Positions 38,757 through 51,947 of a DNA stretch of 64,000 bases are shown here, one piece after another. Location of the stretch: NCBI RefSeq assembly GCF_022201045.2, contig NC_068557.1, positions 31,349,501 to 31,413,500 of the forward strand, read 5' to 3'. The notes under the pieces were generated by a model. It worked only from the letters and a program-made list of their open reading frames with translations, did no database searches and was not told the origin of the DNA. The DNA comes from Citrus sinensis. Taxonomy: Eukaryota; Streptophyta; Magnoliopsida; Sapindales; Rutaceae. Position 1 is the stretch's first letter, and the number at the start of each line of letters is the position of its first letter. The position numbers and the translations under genes are program-made.

Positions 38757-41700
38757 ATGAAGCAGTTTTTTGACCATTCTTCAGGTAACCCAAACTTCTG
38801 CTGTCTTCATGAATTGGGATTGTAAAGTAAGGTAACTGGATTTTCTGTTCTAGCTTCTTACTTCTTTGAATGAATGATACATGTGATAGGTCCTCCTAAG
38901 ATCCCACAGCTGAATATACCTAAAGAAGTAGGTGGTGGTTCATGTGGGAGAATAGCTGGTTCTGATTCGTACCTTGCCTCTGACGATGCTTCTCTTTTCT
39001 CTAGCTCATTACCTGTTCTTCCACATGAAAAGTGTATGTTGGGCTGTTGATTGAAAGTTTTGTGTTTCTCTCAAGTATGAGTCAATTTCTCACCTCTATT
39101 GACCTGAATGCAGTGAACTTAAATGCCATGGGACTTGGCCGTCAGTCTGTTGATGATATCTCATCGGGCTTAAGTAAAGTCCACCATGGTGTGGCAAGTG
39201 ATGATCCACTTGAAGGCGTCATGAATCCTGCTATTGGAAACTCACTTCCTGATGATGAGGACGAGCTTTTAGCTGGCATAATGGATGATTTTGACCTTCG
39301 TGGGCTGCCTTCTTCACTTGAGGACTTGGAAGACTATGATATCTTTGGTAGTGGAGGGGGCATGGAATTGGAAGGCGAGCCTCAGGAGAGCCTGAGCATG
39401 AGTATGTCAAAAATAAGTATCTCAGATAGTGCATCTGGGAATGGGTTGCTTCATTACAGTGTTCCTAATGGTGCGGGAACTGTTGCAGGGGAGCATCCAT
39501 ATGGTGAGCATCCTTCGAGAACATTATTTGTTCGGAATATTAATAGTAATGTTGAAGATTCGGAGCTGAGAGCTCTCTTTGAGGTAATCTAAATTTCAAA
39601 ATTAGGCAGGCAAACTTACTGTTGTTGTCTGTAGAAGTTTTTATTTTTATTCCTAACTTATTTTTGACTTATCCTTCGGTTTATACCAATGGTACTGTTG
39701 TTCATAATTTCAGATGACATACCGGTAATACTGGATGTCAGATCTTAATCACTTATTTTTTCTTAAATCCTTGCTTAAATATTCCGTATTTATTCTGTAT
39801 AGAATCTTTATCTTTTGAGAACTATTAATGTTTTTTCTATGTTTTATATGTTTTATTTGGAAGCAATATGGAGACATCAGAACTCTGTACACTGCATGTA
39901 AACATAGAGGCTTCGTGATGATATCATATTATGATATTCGTGCTGCTCGAACTGCTATGCGTGCACTACAGAACAAGCCACTGCGGCGGAGGAAGCTTGA
40001 CATTCACTTTTCAATTCCGAAGGTTTACGTCTGCTTTATTTACATACCTGTTTTCTTCCCTTTTTTCATTTTTTTTCTTTAGCTGTTGATGTCGTCTTTA
40101 CTATTTTGCATGCATTCACTCAGCCTTCTCATTTTCTTTTGCATCTGCACCAGGATAATCCATCAGACAAAGATTTGAATCAAGGTACTCTGGTAGTTTT
40201 TAATTTGGATCCATCAGTTTCCAATGAGGATCTCCGTCAAATATTTGGGGCCTATGGCGAGGTCAAAGAGGTGATTTTTTTCCCTCTACATAAGTCTTTG
40301 ACATTATATGCTTGACATCTTTACTTTATGGTATATGTTTGCTAGCGCAGATAAGGGAAACTCCTCATAAGCGGCACCACAAATTTATTGAATTTTATGA
40401 TGTCAGGGCAGCAGAAGCAGCACTTAAGTCATTAAATAGGAGTGACATAGCTGGAAAACGCATAAAGCTTGAACCTAGTCGCCCTGGTGGAGCTCGTCGA
40501 AAGTGCGTAAATTTGATTTACTTGACTCTTGTAATGTATATAGTGCCATAACTTGTATAAGGAACTCTCTATATTTGGACTTCTAATTCTCCTCAACTTT
40601 TAAATTTTGTTTCCATCTGTGATTATATTCATGAAGTTTTAAAATTTGGTCTTTCTTTGTGCTGTTGTCTAATTTCTAGAATTTTATTTTAATGATTTCT
40701 TGCTTTATGAATTTGGATAAATACTGACTGGTTATACCCTCTGCCTTTTAGCTTGATGCTACAACTGAACCAAGAGCTTGAACAAGATGAATCTAGGATT
40801 TTGCAGCATCAAGTTGGTTCTCCAATAACCAATTCTCCACCTGGTAGGTCTCTGTTTCATGCTTTCTGTGACTCATGGACTCAGTTTTTAATTATGTCTA
40901 CATTTTTGCTTGCACGCTAATTTTGATGCAATTTTTGCGGCAGGTAACTGGGTGCAGTTCAGCAGCCCTATTGAACATAATCCATTGCAAACTATTAGTA
41001 AATCCCCTAATTTCAGGAACATGAGCCCCACTACCAGCAATCATATGCCTGGGTTGGCTTCAATTCTGCATCCTCAGGTGTCAACCTTGGAGAAAATTGC
41101 ACCTATTGGCAAGGACCAAGGAAGGGGCAGTCTTATGGAGCATGCATTAACCAATACAATTTCAGCCAATGGAGCTTCCTTTCAACAATCAAATTCATTT
41201 TCAGAGCCAAAAATTGGCCTATACCGTGGAACTGTGTCTTCATTTGGCCCCTCACCTTCAAATGGATCTGGTGTAGAGACATTATCAGGGCCACAATTTC
41301 TCTGGGGGAGTCCAAGTCGATACTCGGAGCATAGCAGTTCTCCAGCCTGGCAGACGTCGTCTATGGGGCATCCATTCTCATCCAATGGGAAGATCCATGG
41401 TCTCCCATATTCAGGCCGGCAAGGGTCTTTCCTTGGCTCATCCCAGCACCATCACGTTGGATCTGCTCCATCCGGTGTTCCTTTAGAGAGGCGCTTTGGA
41501 TTTCTCCCAGAGTCACCAGAGACCTCATTCATGAATCCTGTTGCTTTCTGTGGCATGGGTATAGGACAGAATGATGGGAGTTTCATGGTGAATATGGGTT
41601 CTCGTGCTTCTGTTAATCCTGGCATTACTGTTCCAAGAAATCTTTCTGATAATGGTTCGAGTTTTCGAGTGATGTCTTCACCCAGGCTTAGTCCTGTTTT

Positions 41701-42854
41701 TCTAGGTAATGGCCCATACCCAGGATTGACACCCGCCAATATTGAGGGATTATATGAGCGTGGACGGAGCAGGCGGATTGAGAATAATAATGGAAACCAG
41801 CTAGATAGCAAAAAACAGTTTCAGCTTGAGTTGGAAAAGATTAGAAGTGGAGAAGATACTAGAACAACATTGATGATTAAAAATATCCCAAATAAGTAAG
41901 ATCAAGCTCTATATCCTGTGATATTTCAATACACAGCAAATGCCAAGCCTTGTTGATTTTTGTTTTGTTAATTTTTGTCCTCAGATACACCTCAAAGATG
42001 TTGCTTGCTGCGATTGATGAAAATCACAAGGGTACTTATGATTTTCTTTACCTGCCAATTGATTTTAAGGTAATGAAATCAGGCTTTCCAGGAGTTTCAA
42101 TTGTTTTTCTTGAATTTTTCAAATCATACTGATTGACATTTTCTTTTGTGGTGCAGAATAAATGCAATGTGGGCTATGCCTTTATCAATATGTTGTCTCC
42201 TTTGCACATAATTCCATTTTATGAGGTTCTATTTTCTTGCGCAATAGGAATTCTTTTTTTTTAATAATAATAATTATTATTATTATTATAATACAACTTA
42301 AAATTTTCCTTTTTAGGCATTTAATGGAAAGAAATGGGAGAAGTTTAATAGCGAGAAAGTTGCTTCTCTGGCATATGCTCGAATTCAGGGAAGGGCAGCG
42401 CTTGTGGCTCACTTCCAGAATTCAAGTTTGATGAATGAAGATAAGCGCTGCCGCCCAATCCTGTTTCATTCGGAGGGCCCAGAGGCTGGTGATCAGGTAA
42501 TGCAATTAACATTCCCTTGACAAGAGTCTGCTGAAGATCGATAATAGCTTGCAATGAACTTAAATGAAATGAAATAGATGAAACTGCTGCAAGCTTATAA
42601 CATGCAAGGATCTCCCTGTAGATGTTCTGCTCTTCTTTTCCAATGTGGGAACAAGAGTGGGAACAAGACTTAAGACAGATAGTAAATCCATATTAATAGG
42701 ATTTGGTGTATGTTTTTCTTTATAGGTCACTCAGGAGCAGCTCAATTCCAACAGTGTGAATTTCCAAGTTTGTCCATCAAATGGGTCACATCTAAGGGAT
42801 GCCTCAGGAAGCCCAATCGCAGATGATGAAGGCAATAAGCCAGAGAATAGCTGA
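38757..42854 (+). CDS. AML3: MEI2-like RNA-binding protein
   Basis: Nuclear/cytoplasmic RNA-binding protein of the plant AML family, which acts in meiosis and vegetative growth. Twelve exons: 38757-38784, 38890-39033, 39114-39583, 39864-40022, 40154-40270, 40351-40502, 40752-40843, 40944-41895, 41985-42069, 42157-42225, 42317-42496, 42726-42854. They join in frame to 858 residues. RRM1 is at about 195-267 (TLFVRNINSNVED, HRGFVMISYYD). RRM2 is at about 280-352 (TLVVFNLDPSVSNEDL, KFIEFYDVRAAE). The hallmark C-terminal MEI2 RRM3 is at about 694-800 (TTLMIKNIPNKYTSKML, NKCNVGYAFINM). Residues 355-690 are Ser/Gly/Pro-rich linker. The start MKQFFDHSSGPPKIPQLNIP is typical of the AML family. The symbol follows gene order next to PHYE in Arabidopsis (AML3, as recalled); AML1/AML4 are close relatives. 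Confidence 0.93.
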
Positions 42855-44049
42855 CAGTTAAGTGAATGGAGATGTCGTGTGCCCAGACTTATGGGGATAC
42901 AAGTGCTCGCTTAAGCGTATATATGCAAGTGTAAAAATTTAGGAACAGGTGAAACTTTTGGTGAAGCAGCATGCAGATTTTGTACGGTGCTTAGTAAGAA
43001 GTCTTTTGAAGCAGAAGCATTATCATTTTGGATTATGGTGGTTTCTCATGGGAGGGGGGAGAATAATTGGGATTTGTGCATGATTTTTCCTTTCCTCACC
43101 ATTTTGGCATTTTGATTTTGATTTTGATTTTGATTTTTTTCCCCCTTTTCTTGGTATTCATCAGGTTGGATAATTTTACTCGGGGATAGTCGGTGGGTAA
43201 ATGTTTTCTGGGGTTTAGGTTTTTTAGGGTTGGGGAAGTGAGGTGGGTAACAATCATAGAAATTGTATAGTGGAAACGACCACCAAACAACTTTTTATTT
43301 TGTTAATATTTATATTAGTATTTATAAATTGTGACTTAGTTATCTTGTTGCAAGGGAGAATTCTCTCCATTGCATTTTTGGGAAGGTGGATTCTTTGCAT
43401 ATTTAAATTTATTGTATTTGGTGAAAATCCTTCTTATTATATTTATACGTAAAGGTGTCGGTATGCTGGGACAATGGTCACGACATCAAATCAAATTTTG
43501 TAGTGGCTGCTCTTAATATCTTGAGTTTCCACTCCACAATCCCCAAGCGTACATTGTGACTTGCCTAACGAACAGGCTTAAGCTTATCTGTTGCTGTGTT
43601 CAACATGATGCTACTGCTTTCACCACCCTTCATTCAGCGAAACCAGGATATGTATGTGCGTATATGCACTGATGGAACATTTTCAAACATGCTTACGCTA
43701 CTACCCCAAGATGGGAATTTGACAAAACCGCTTTTGATTTCATTCACGATTTTACCAATATATATAAAACATTTCCAAAACATGCTTACGTTACTACTGC
43801 ATACTAAGCCGTAAAGCCACAATTACAAAGCTGCTGCAACGGTAAAGCAAGTGCATGTTCGGAAATACTATTTTGCAAATGAACAGTTTCTAACCGAACA
43901 TTTACGTTGATAAAAGAACATGATCTGCTGCAAGACTCAGGCTTCACCAGATACTCCTTTGATGTCCCAGGCCATGCTAGGACAGAATCTAATGGACTCG
44001 TGTGCATGCAAACAAGAAGAGTGTGGTGATTTAAATTATGCCATTCTAA
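42855..44049. other. Convergent spacer, MEI2-like / PHYE
   Basis: Contains the MEI2-like 3' UTR, including a (GATTTT)n stretch at 43110-43138, and the PHYE 3' side. An imperfect 28-bp direct repeat (CATGCTTACGYTACTAC core) lies near 43675 and 43769. No gene seen. Confidence 0.5.
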
Positions 44050-47000
44050 TTACATCTTTTGTCTTCCTCTAGTTTTGAGTTCAAGGTCGATGACGAAATA
44101 ACACTTGCTATTTTCTCTGACATAGCGGACTCGGCCATTCATCATGATGAGAAGTTTTCGAGACAGTTTCAACCCTAAACCCTCCGGTGTAGTCCACTGA
44201 TTTCTACCATTATACATATCTTCAATAAGATGAGAGGGAATGCCTTCACCAGGATGAGTCAGTCTACAAGACCAATATGAGAAAGCATTAGAGTGCACTT
44301 TTTGAGAATGCATCTTAGTTCTATTAAATATCTGATTAACTGACTAGATCATCAGGGAGCAGATGGAGGAGGTGATAAATGAGTAAATCTAACAGTCTCA
44401 CAGGGCCTTATGAATTACAAAGTAGATCATTAATTGTCAAAGATCAAGCATTTCAAGGAATGATGTATGCTCTGAAATAAATTTTAAAACAGTTTTCAGA
44501 TAGCCAGATAAGTAAAAAGCAATGCTCCATGATCACAAGATGAACACAAATAGTCTAGAAATATCGAGATTTCTCCGTATCTGAGGTCTAAACTAACAAG
44601 TGGATTGTTTGGCAACTCTTGCTATATGAATGCACAAATGATAATGCAAACTCACCTGCGTCCATGCCGCAAGTGCAAGCGAGCTATATCATTAAATAAT
44701 TATTCAAATATAGTATCAAGGTCAAGACGCCGCATATTAGATAGAAGGGGTTCAGAACTGATGAATAAATTTAGGCATATTCATTGTACCTGAACTGTAC
44801 ATGAACAAATTGGTCGGCATCCTTTATCAGCTTCAGACCAGGCAAAACCTTAATTTCTACCCAGCCATCTGGAGAAGGTGCATGGCGCACCACACAATGC
44901 AAAAAATCTGACAGAACCAGCTGAAGCCTAATTCGATCACCATTTAGTGATAGTGCTTTGATTTCCTCTGGAATGTCATGGAGAAGATGCAAATTCTTAT
45001 CCCTCAACAAGACCATGACTTGACTAACAACAGCATCCAAGATATTACCCAGAAGGAATTCCTCCGATTTTAGCTCCATGTTGCTGTGACAACCAGGAAG
45101 ATGTAAGGTGCTTTGTAAGCATTGCACATAAGTACTTTAGAGCAAATGTGACTGGTGGTTTGATGAACTAGCAGAGTAGGTGTATTTTTATGACTAAAAC
45201 CTAAAGGGTTAAGTACTTCCTGTACCTTCTGCTCAGAAGACGCATCTCCTAGCCAAAAACAATAAAAAATGACAATATGAAGAAATCAGAATAGTTTATT
45301 ATTACCTACATTACCTTAGTTCAAGAGTTATTATTATTAGAAAATCAAGAACTGACAGCAGTTAGAGACTGCTAGTTGGAACTATAAGACTAATTTTAGT
45401 ACAATGAAGTTGAGATTCACAAGGATTTTTTCAGATTGTCCTAGATTGATAGGTTCCACAAGATGCAATGAAACAACTTAGAGAAAAGGTGAACATAAAA
45501 TATGGATTTATACAGATAACAAACTTACAAAACAGACTCACCCTTCCTCTATGCATCTCAAATCCATACCGTCAATAATTGTCATGATTTGTCTTTCACA
45601 TGCATCACTAGTCTCAAGATATTGCCTTTGATTTTCTGAAATAGATGAACTTTCTAAGAGTTTGTGAACAAATCTAATACCATTTAACGGATTTTTCACC
45701 TCTTGCCGTATATAAGCCAGCTCCTTAATTTTTGCATAGATATCCATATCCTCTAGGCCCTGGGCTTCTAAGGCTGGCTGCAGGTCTGGCACAAGAATCT
45801 GCATGAAGCAGAAGCAGCCAATTACTTTCCCCTCTGCATCAGTCCTTCTACTTGCAGTTAAGGCCACCTCAACAAACTGTCCTTGTCTATTGAAAAATCC
45901 AAAAGGGAAGTTCTCTGTACCTTGACCAGTAATTCCTTGATACAATAGAATCATAAATTTAGTGAGCATATCCTGACCTTTCATTCGACAGAAATTTCCA
46001 AAGATTTCCCTTGGAAGCATTTTACCTATCACCTCATGTCTCATCCAACCAGTCACCTTTTCCATGGCAGCATTCCATTCAGAACAGCATGCATTCTCAT
46101 CAGAAGCAAATATTGGTGGAATCAATGGATTAACACTTTGTATGATAGCGTCATAATCCCCTTGCAAGCGGATGAATTTATTCATAAGAACTTTCTCATG
46201 TGTGATGTCTTGACCCACGAAGCACACCCCTTTGACATTATTCTTGTAATCCCTACTTGTGCAGGCATTAACTAGAATATAAACAACTGAGTGTTGCTTT
46301 TGAAGCTCAAACTTTCTCAGTTTTAATTCAACATTTTTGTCCTCCTCACCTGGATAATATAGAATTCAACTGATTATTAGCGTAAATAGTAGAAATAAAC
46401 TGAAGACGACCACATTTTTAGGGGAAGAAAAAAGAAATAACATGCAGTAATGCTTAAGCTTAACTTCAATATTTTAGTCAATATTAGGCTAGAACAACTC
46501 ATGAGCTAAGAAGAAGAATTTATTGCAACATATATTTTTAACTTGTAATATTTATCAAAAAGATTATAAATTTTCTAGAAAAAGTGAATTATAATGAAGA
46601 AATTTTTGTGATGATAGAGTCAGGTAATACTTTCATATCCTTCAGGACTACCCTTAGTGATTGACTTAAGAAAAGAAATTACCAAGCAGAGCTCGGCAGA
46701 TAAGATTTTCAACAGCTCCCTGAGATTCCTCATGAACTACTTCATCAATTAGAGATTTCCCCATGGCTTCACTAGCTGGTAATCCTGTCAATTCGGCAAC
46801 TTTTGCATTCCACCCATTGATGGTACCAGATGAATCAACTCCAAAAATTGGAGCTGTCGCTGTCTCAATCAATCTAACCATTTCACATGCCACTGAACTG
46901 AGCTCATCCACACCCTGCATCTTACTGCCATTCTGCTGGGTATTACCTTGAACCTTGGAGTCATTTTCTTCCTCCATCTCCTGAAATGAATCTCTCATTA

Positions 47001-48738
47001 CAATTTGCAAAGAGTGAATAGCATTGATTTCCGAAACTTCCCAAGGAAAACTCCTATTTTTCACCACTTCAAGGAAAGCTTTAAACGATGATCTTGGATG
47101 CATTTTGCCACCGTTATCCTTATGCTCTGGGTGATGCTTAGCTCCTCCCCATTTAACTTCTTTTGCTGTGTGAGATCTGAACCAGAATAAGAAATCCTTT
47201 GAAGTGATTCTGGCAGTAGCCATACCACAAACCGCCTGACCCAATAAAGCAGCACCGGGGTAACCAGCCTCTGCCAAACTATCAGTACTCAACCCTGTAC
47301 AATCCCCATGATTATTGAGAAGCCACCATGCAATATCTTTTAACTGTGATTCAGTTGGAGTTACCCCCACCAGCCAGCATCTCCCACCATAATATAATGC
47401 AGCCCCATCACACTTCACAAGATCCATGATACTAGGAGATTGAGTAACAATACTGAATGGGGCATCCCTGAGGAGCATGTCACACAATAAAACTTGTGTC
47501 CTCAGAATATTCTTCTCTGCCAACTGCATTGCCACCTGAAGCTCCATGTATAGCTGCAGGCTGAATGCCTGCACAAGAAATTCACAAGCATAGCGAAGAG
47601 GGAAAGGGATGTAGCGTGGAGATGTGTGGTGGCACACCACCAGCCCCCATAGCTTCATAGAATCCTTACTATTGATGATAACCGCCATCACCAATGAGGC
47701 AATAGACCCCATATTAGTCATGTATTGCAAGTGGCAGCCATGGGGCGACCGTAGGGTTGAATTGACCAAACAAAGAGGCTGCTTTAATTCTTTACTCTGA
47801 ATGACCATAACAGGAATGGCATGGCAATCACAAATCATCCTAACACGATTCTGCTTGAACAAGAAACGAGCTGCTTGAGGGATATCATTGGCTGGAAAGT
47901 GTATTCCCAAATAAGGTTCCAAATCAGACCTTCTAATTTCAGACACAACTTCACCATGATCATCATCATGGAAATTGTACAGCATAACTCTATCATAACC
48001 AGTGAGCTTCTGCACATCCTCCACAACGGTATCACACAAGAGACCGATGTCCCCCCCAGGGAGTGCCTGTAACCTAGAAATTGCACTAACAGCTAGTTTC
48101 TGAGACTGCACGGCCCCAGCAAGAGACAATGCAGGATCACCTGACTTTGAAGGCTCTAAATCAATTACAATTCCCACATCAATTCTATGCAGTATAGCAT
48201 AAAATGGTTTCTCGATACTCCTAGAATTAGAATGAACCAAAATTGGGTTTAGCAGTGAAATCTCTCTAGAAGCAGCTGCTTTAGCCAAAGAAGCCCCAGA
48301 AGGAGGAGTAAAAAGGGTTCTTGCGTCAATTCCGATTAAACCGTTCAACTCAAAATCTTCACTTCGTGATCTCAAATCTAACATTTCTAAGCAATTTTCA
48401 CTATAACCAATTATTCTAAAAGTGGGCTCTTCAACAGCCAGCATACAACCAAAGGGCTGAATAAGACCGCCCCTTTGGATTTTTGATAAGTAAGCAGTTA
48501 TTTGTTCCTCGGGAACACCTTCTGGAGGACTAATAACTGATCTTGAATAGTTAAATGACTTACCAGACGCAACAGATTGCTCGAACTCAGCTAAAAGACC
48601 GGCATCTGCATTGTAGTGATCAATAATCGTCTTGCCTTTGTTGACAGGCTTCATTTTAGCATCCGAAGATTTGAAAGGAGTTGTGTTGTGTCCTCCTCCT
48701 ATTGAGTTTGTTGTTTCTCTGTTGCCTTGAAGTCCCAT
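44050..48738 (-). CDS. PHYE: Phytochrome E
   Basis: Red/far-red photoreceptor, cytosolic in Pr and moving to the nucleus as Pfr. Four minus-strand exons, the usual plant PHY layout: 46683-48738, 45542-46349, 44790-45083, 44050-44263, joining to 1123 residues. The order is N-terminal extension, PAS (about 80-190; [19 protein letters not shown]), then GAF (about 210-390) with the DIP motif [12 protein letters not shown] and the chromophore-binding Cys335 in [14 protein letters not shown] (about 400-580), two PAS repeats (about 620-870) and the histidine-kinase-related module follow. The kinase module has [11 protein letters not shown], without the phospho-accepting His of bacterial kinases, as in other plant phytochromes. 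Sequence and gene order (next to AML3 in Arabidopsis, as recalled) favour PHYE over PHYB/D. The short Ser/Gly N-terminus without the PHYB-type extension agrees. Confidence 0.95.
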
Positions 48739-49980
48739 TTCTGAAGGAGATGTTTTAGGTAATTTTCTCAGAAATTCATGTGGGTACTCTTGTTTCTTGC
48801 TTTAGTAGTAAAAGCTGGATCTTTGTCATCATTGTACAGCTGCTTCTGTTTGTGGATTCTCCTCACTACATGTTCCACCTGTCGTTTTCAATCCTTGTTA
48901 CATGTTCCACCTGTCGATTTCATTCTGCAGAGGTGGAGCTTATCTTTTCTTCTTCTAAACTCTTTTGTTAGTTGCTTCTAACCGACTGTTATTGCCGATA
49001 TAATTCTCTCTAATTATTTGATTAGGCAGACGTATTTTAAGTTATTATTCTGTGGCTACTTGCTACACTGCCTCTTTCTAGTGAAAGTTTTACAGTTCTG
49101 TTGGAGAGTCCATAATCCATTGCTGGGTTGCTCCAGTACTTAAAAAAAAAAAATATCCTAGTTATCCGTGAGAACGACGTCCATTCATTTATGATGTGGA
49201 GGCAGTTAGCAATGCTTTGTTTCTCTGACGTTGCCTTTTTGGGGAAGTATCTCAGCCACAATAGAATTCAGAGGACGTGTCATCCGGATGAGCTCAGTTG
49301 CTGTCGTTGTATTTATACGATGTGGCCTGTCCTGGAAAATGAAGAAGATATTTTTGTTTCAAAGCAAATGCGTCCACTACTTATAAAATATAAAGAAAGA
49401 GGAGGAATAAAAGAATGGCAAGCCAGGCTACATTGTCTTGAGTGCTTGCTTGATACTAAGCATCAGTGCTTACAAAATCTGGCAAGCAATAGCAGTTTGC
49501 AACAAGAACTGAGAGTAAGCAAGCAGAATTGGAGGCAACCTCTGTGGCAATAAATTCCTGCCTCTTTTAGACAGACTCATTAAGTCTATCAGAATCAGAA
49601 GTCAACAAACAAAGGGAAGAAAAGCCATTGAATTGGGTTTGGATATTTATAATATGGACATGAAATTCATGCCAAACTGATAAAACACAGACCATATACA
49701 TTGGTTATGTTTTTGGGCACTAAAATGCCGAGGTTATCTAAATTTATGCTCAAACTGGTGAGACAGCTGGTATAATTGATATTTCTGACCTGTGATTGGC
49801 CTCAGATTTTTTTCTATTGCTTAACATGAATTTAGCCTTATGATGTTACAATTTATCACGAGTAAAATGCTAAAAGTTCCATTGCTTTGGGATAATTTAG
49901 GGGGATATATATTCTTGCTTTTCACAGGTAAATTGGAATGGCATCGTGGGTACTATCCAGTTTAATTGGTAAAATTTATT
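48739..49980. other. PHYE upstream region
   Basis: 5' side of PHYE on the minus strand. It holds an 18-bp direct repeat at 48867-48916 (listed separately) and an orphan plus-strand open frame at 49128-49553 that I do not recognise and do not call as a gene. Plant PHY genes often have a leader intron, which could lie here. Confidence 0.4.
48867..48916. repeat. 18-bp direct repeat in the PHYE leader or promoter
   Basis: TACATGTTCCACCTGTCG occurs at 48867-48884 and again at 48899-48916, 32 bp apart, about 130-180 bp upstream of the PHYE ATG. On the PHYE strand each copy contains an E-box CAGGTG. It could be a doubled regulatory site or a chance tandem duplication. Confidence 0.85.
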
Positions 49981-50060
49981 TTATTGAAAATAAAGAATCG
50001 GGGGTTCGAATTACGTAGATAGAGAAGAGATTAAATTACTATTACGGTAAATAATAATAA
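49955..50060 (+). mobile_element. Possible tRNA-derived SINE fragment
   Basis: ATCCAGTTTAATTGG followed about 40 bases later by GGGGGTTCGAATTACG resembles the A box and B box (GGTTCGA) of a tRNA-type pol III promoter. No tRNA cloverleaf can be drawn and no end is defined. The AAATAAATAAAT stretch at 50050-50080 could be a tail. Tentative. Confidence 0.3.
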
Positions 50061-50079
50061 ATAAATAAATAAATAAAAA

Positions 50080-51660
50080 CAAATAAGAGATGGCATCCCA
50101 ATTTTTATATCAGTTGAGATCAAGACTGTCTTATCTTTAAGAAATCCTTCTTACCAAGCAGTTATTGTATCTGGGCTGTTTTCAATTCCTTTCTCCGAGT
50201 TCGTGAAAATGTTTCTAGTCTTTTGTTGTATTGGGTAAGTAAATTTTTCCACAATTAGTAATATCTGAGTCAGTAAATTTAAAATCTGATACTGGAAACA
50301 AGTGTCATTTTCATCTGAAAAAGAGGGAAAGCCTAGACTTATACTTGTATGGGAATTTTTCTCTTTTGGCAGCAAAAATCAACTACAGCAGTGGAAGTGG
50401 AACCCTCCACCGCCCATCGGGAGAGAGGGTTCATTCTACTTTTCAGTGTTAGTGTTTGTCCACAAAAGTTTGGTTGTATGGATGAGGTTTCTTCTCTCTC
50501 TCTCTCTCTCTCTCTCTTTTTCTTTTTCTTTTTTCCCCTCTTCCCCTCAATTACAATGTGCATAAAAAATAAAATTATGGTTTTCCTAATTCTTCATTTT
50601 CTAAAGCCAATGATCTAAAATGAAAAAACCAGTCTCATTTTAATATTAGGTATTTTTTCGCACCCTTCAAACAATTTCTGTCCACATTTGTTATGGAGTC
50701 AATTCTCCCATTCCCACGTGTGGAATAAGAGCTTTGAAAATTGACCACGTCAGTCAAAATGGTGGCTATTTATCAATGGGCCTAATTCAGTTGGGCCGTT
50801 GGCTAGAGCTGCCACCTTTTCTATGATTGTCAGTGAACTCAAGTAACGGCGCATTTACAGGCTGACAATGATATGGGTTAGAAGTTATAACTATAGAATA
50901 GGCAAGTATTGTCATTAGTTAGAATAGAATTGAGAAATAGAATTGTATGTTTGTTATTGCTATGTTTGTTTTATTATTACTAAAAAGATATTATTATTAA
51001 CAATAATGACAATAATAATAACTTTAACAACAACAACATCTAATAATAACGAACAATTACAAGAATAAGAATAATAACAATAACAAGTAATATAGAAATA
51101 TTTTAATTTCGGAAAAAAGTAAAATTATGAAAATTGGGTGGGGTAAACGGATAAGTTCAAGGAAAGGAAATTTAATTCCCATCCCATGGAGATAAGTTCC
51201 CATTTTCAAAAAAATGTAACTATTAGGTCATTCATGTTTCATTCACATTTTCTATTCTATATTAACAATTAAACATTATTAGTTATTCCTATTCCAAATT
51301 CAAATTCTCCAATCTCACAAGTAAACATATCATCAATATGATCTTTAATAATATGAATAAACAATTTAATATGAAAATTTTAATAATACTCTTAATTATA
51401 AAAAAGGAACTGAAATAATACTTCTCTCCAATCTTAATGTCTCAACATCCACCATGATTTTTTTTTATAAAAGAACTCCTCACATTACTCTGAGAAAAAT
51501 ATGTGTGAGATGATTAATTGCATTAATTAGGATAAAAAATTATGTTAATACTAAAAAGAAACTCCACTAATTACAGAAAAAAAAAAATAATAAAGAGAAT
51601 TTTTTTCTTTAAGAAGAAAAACGAAAAGCAATCAACATCAAAGAGAGAAGCTTCAATGAG
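50080..51660. other. Spacer between PHYE and SSP4-like promoter regions
   Basis: A TC microsatellite at 50491-50517, then AT-rich DNA with many AAT/AAC triplets (50980-51100). No gene supported. Confidence 0.4.
50491..50517. repeat. (TC)n microsatellite
   Basis: About 13 uninterrupted TC units running into a T-rich tract. Confidence 0.93.
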
Positions 51661-51680
51661 TCTCCTTTACTTCCGCGAAC

Positions 51681-51728
51681 GTGCACGTGTCAACGCGTAA
51701 GTCCGAGCTGGTCTTACAATCCACGTGG
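51681..51728 (+). promoter_or_regulatory. Pair of G-boxes upstream of the SSP4-like gene
   Basis: CACGTG occurs at 51684-51689 (in GTGCACGTGTC) and at 51722-51727 (in CCACGTGGCA), 38 bp apart, about 0.2 kb upstream of the inferred leader exon. Both contexts fit ABRE/G-box sites bound by bZIP and bHLH (PIF) factors. Confidence 0.6.
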
Positions 51729-51947
51729 CAAATTCCTAACGGTGTACACCTTTCTCCAAAAGATTCAATCTCGGCCGTCCGTACGATCGAACGGTCGCAG
51801 GCAACCCAACCCTGTCTTAGACTGCTCGTAGAAGTAGAAATAGAAACAGAACGGAACAGAACAAAACAAAACAAAACAAAAAGTCTTTTTAGTTTTCTTT
51901 AGACAGAGAACTAAGAAAGAGTCTTCTTAGCTTGTTTACGGAACCAG

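Noticed and set aside
49128-49553. 141-residue plus-strand open frame upstream of PHYE
   Set aside because: No recognisable family, odd amino-acid make-up, and it starts in an A-run region. Likely chance within the PHYE promoter or leader region.
49955-50060. tRNA gene
   Set aside because: Only box-like motifs are present; no acceptor stem or anticodon arm can be folded, so it is listed as a possible SINE fragment instead.
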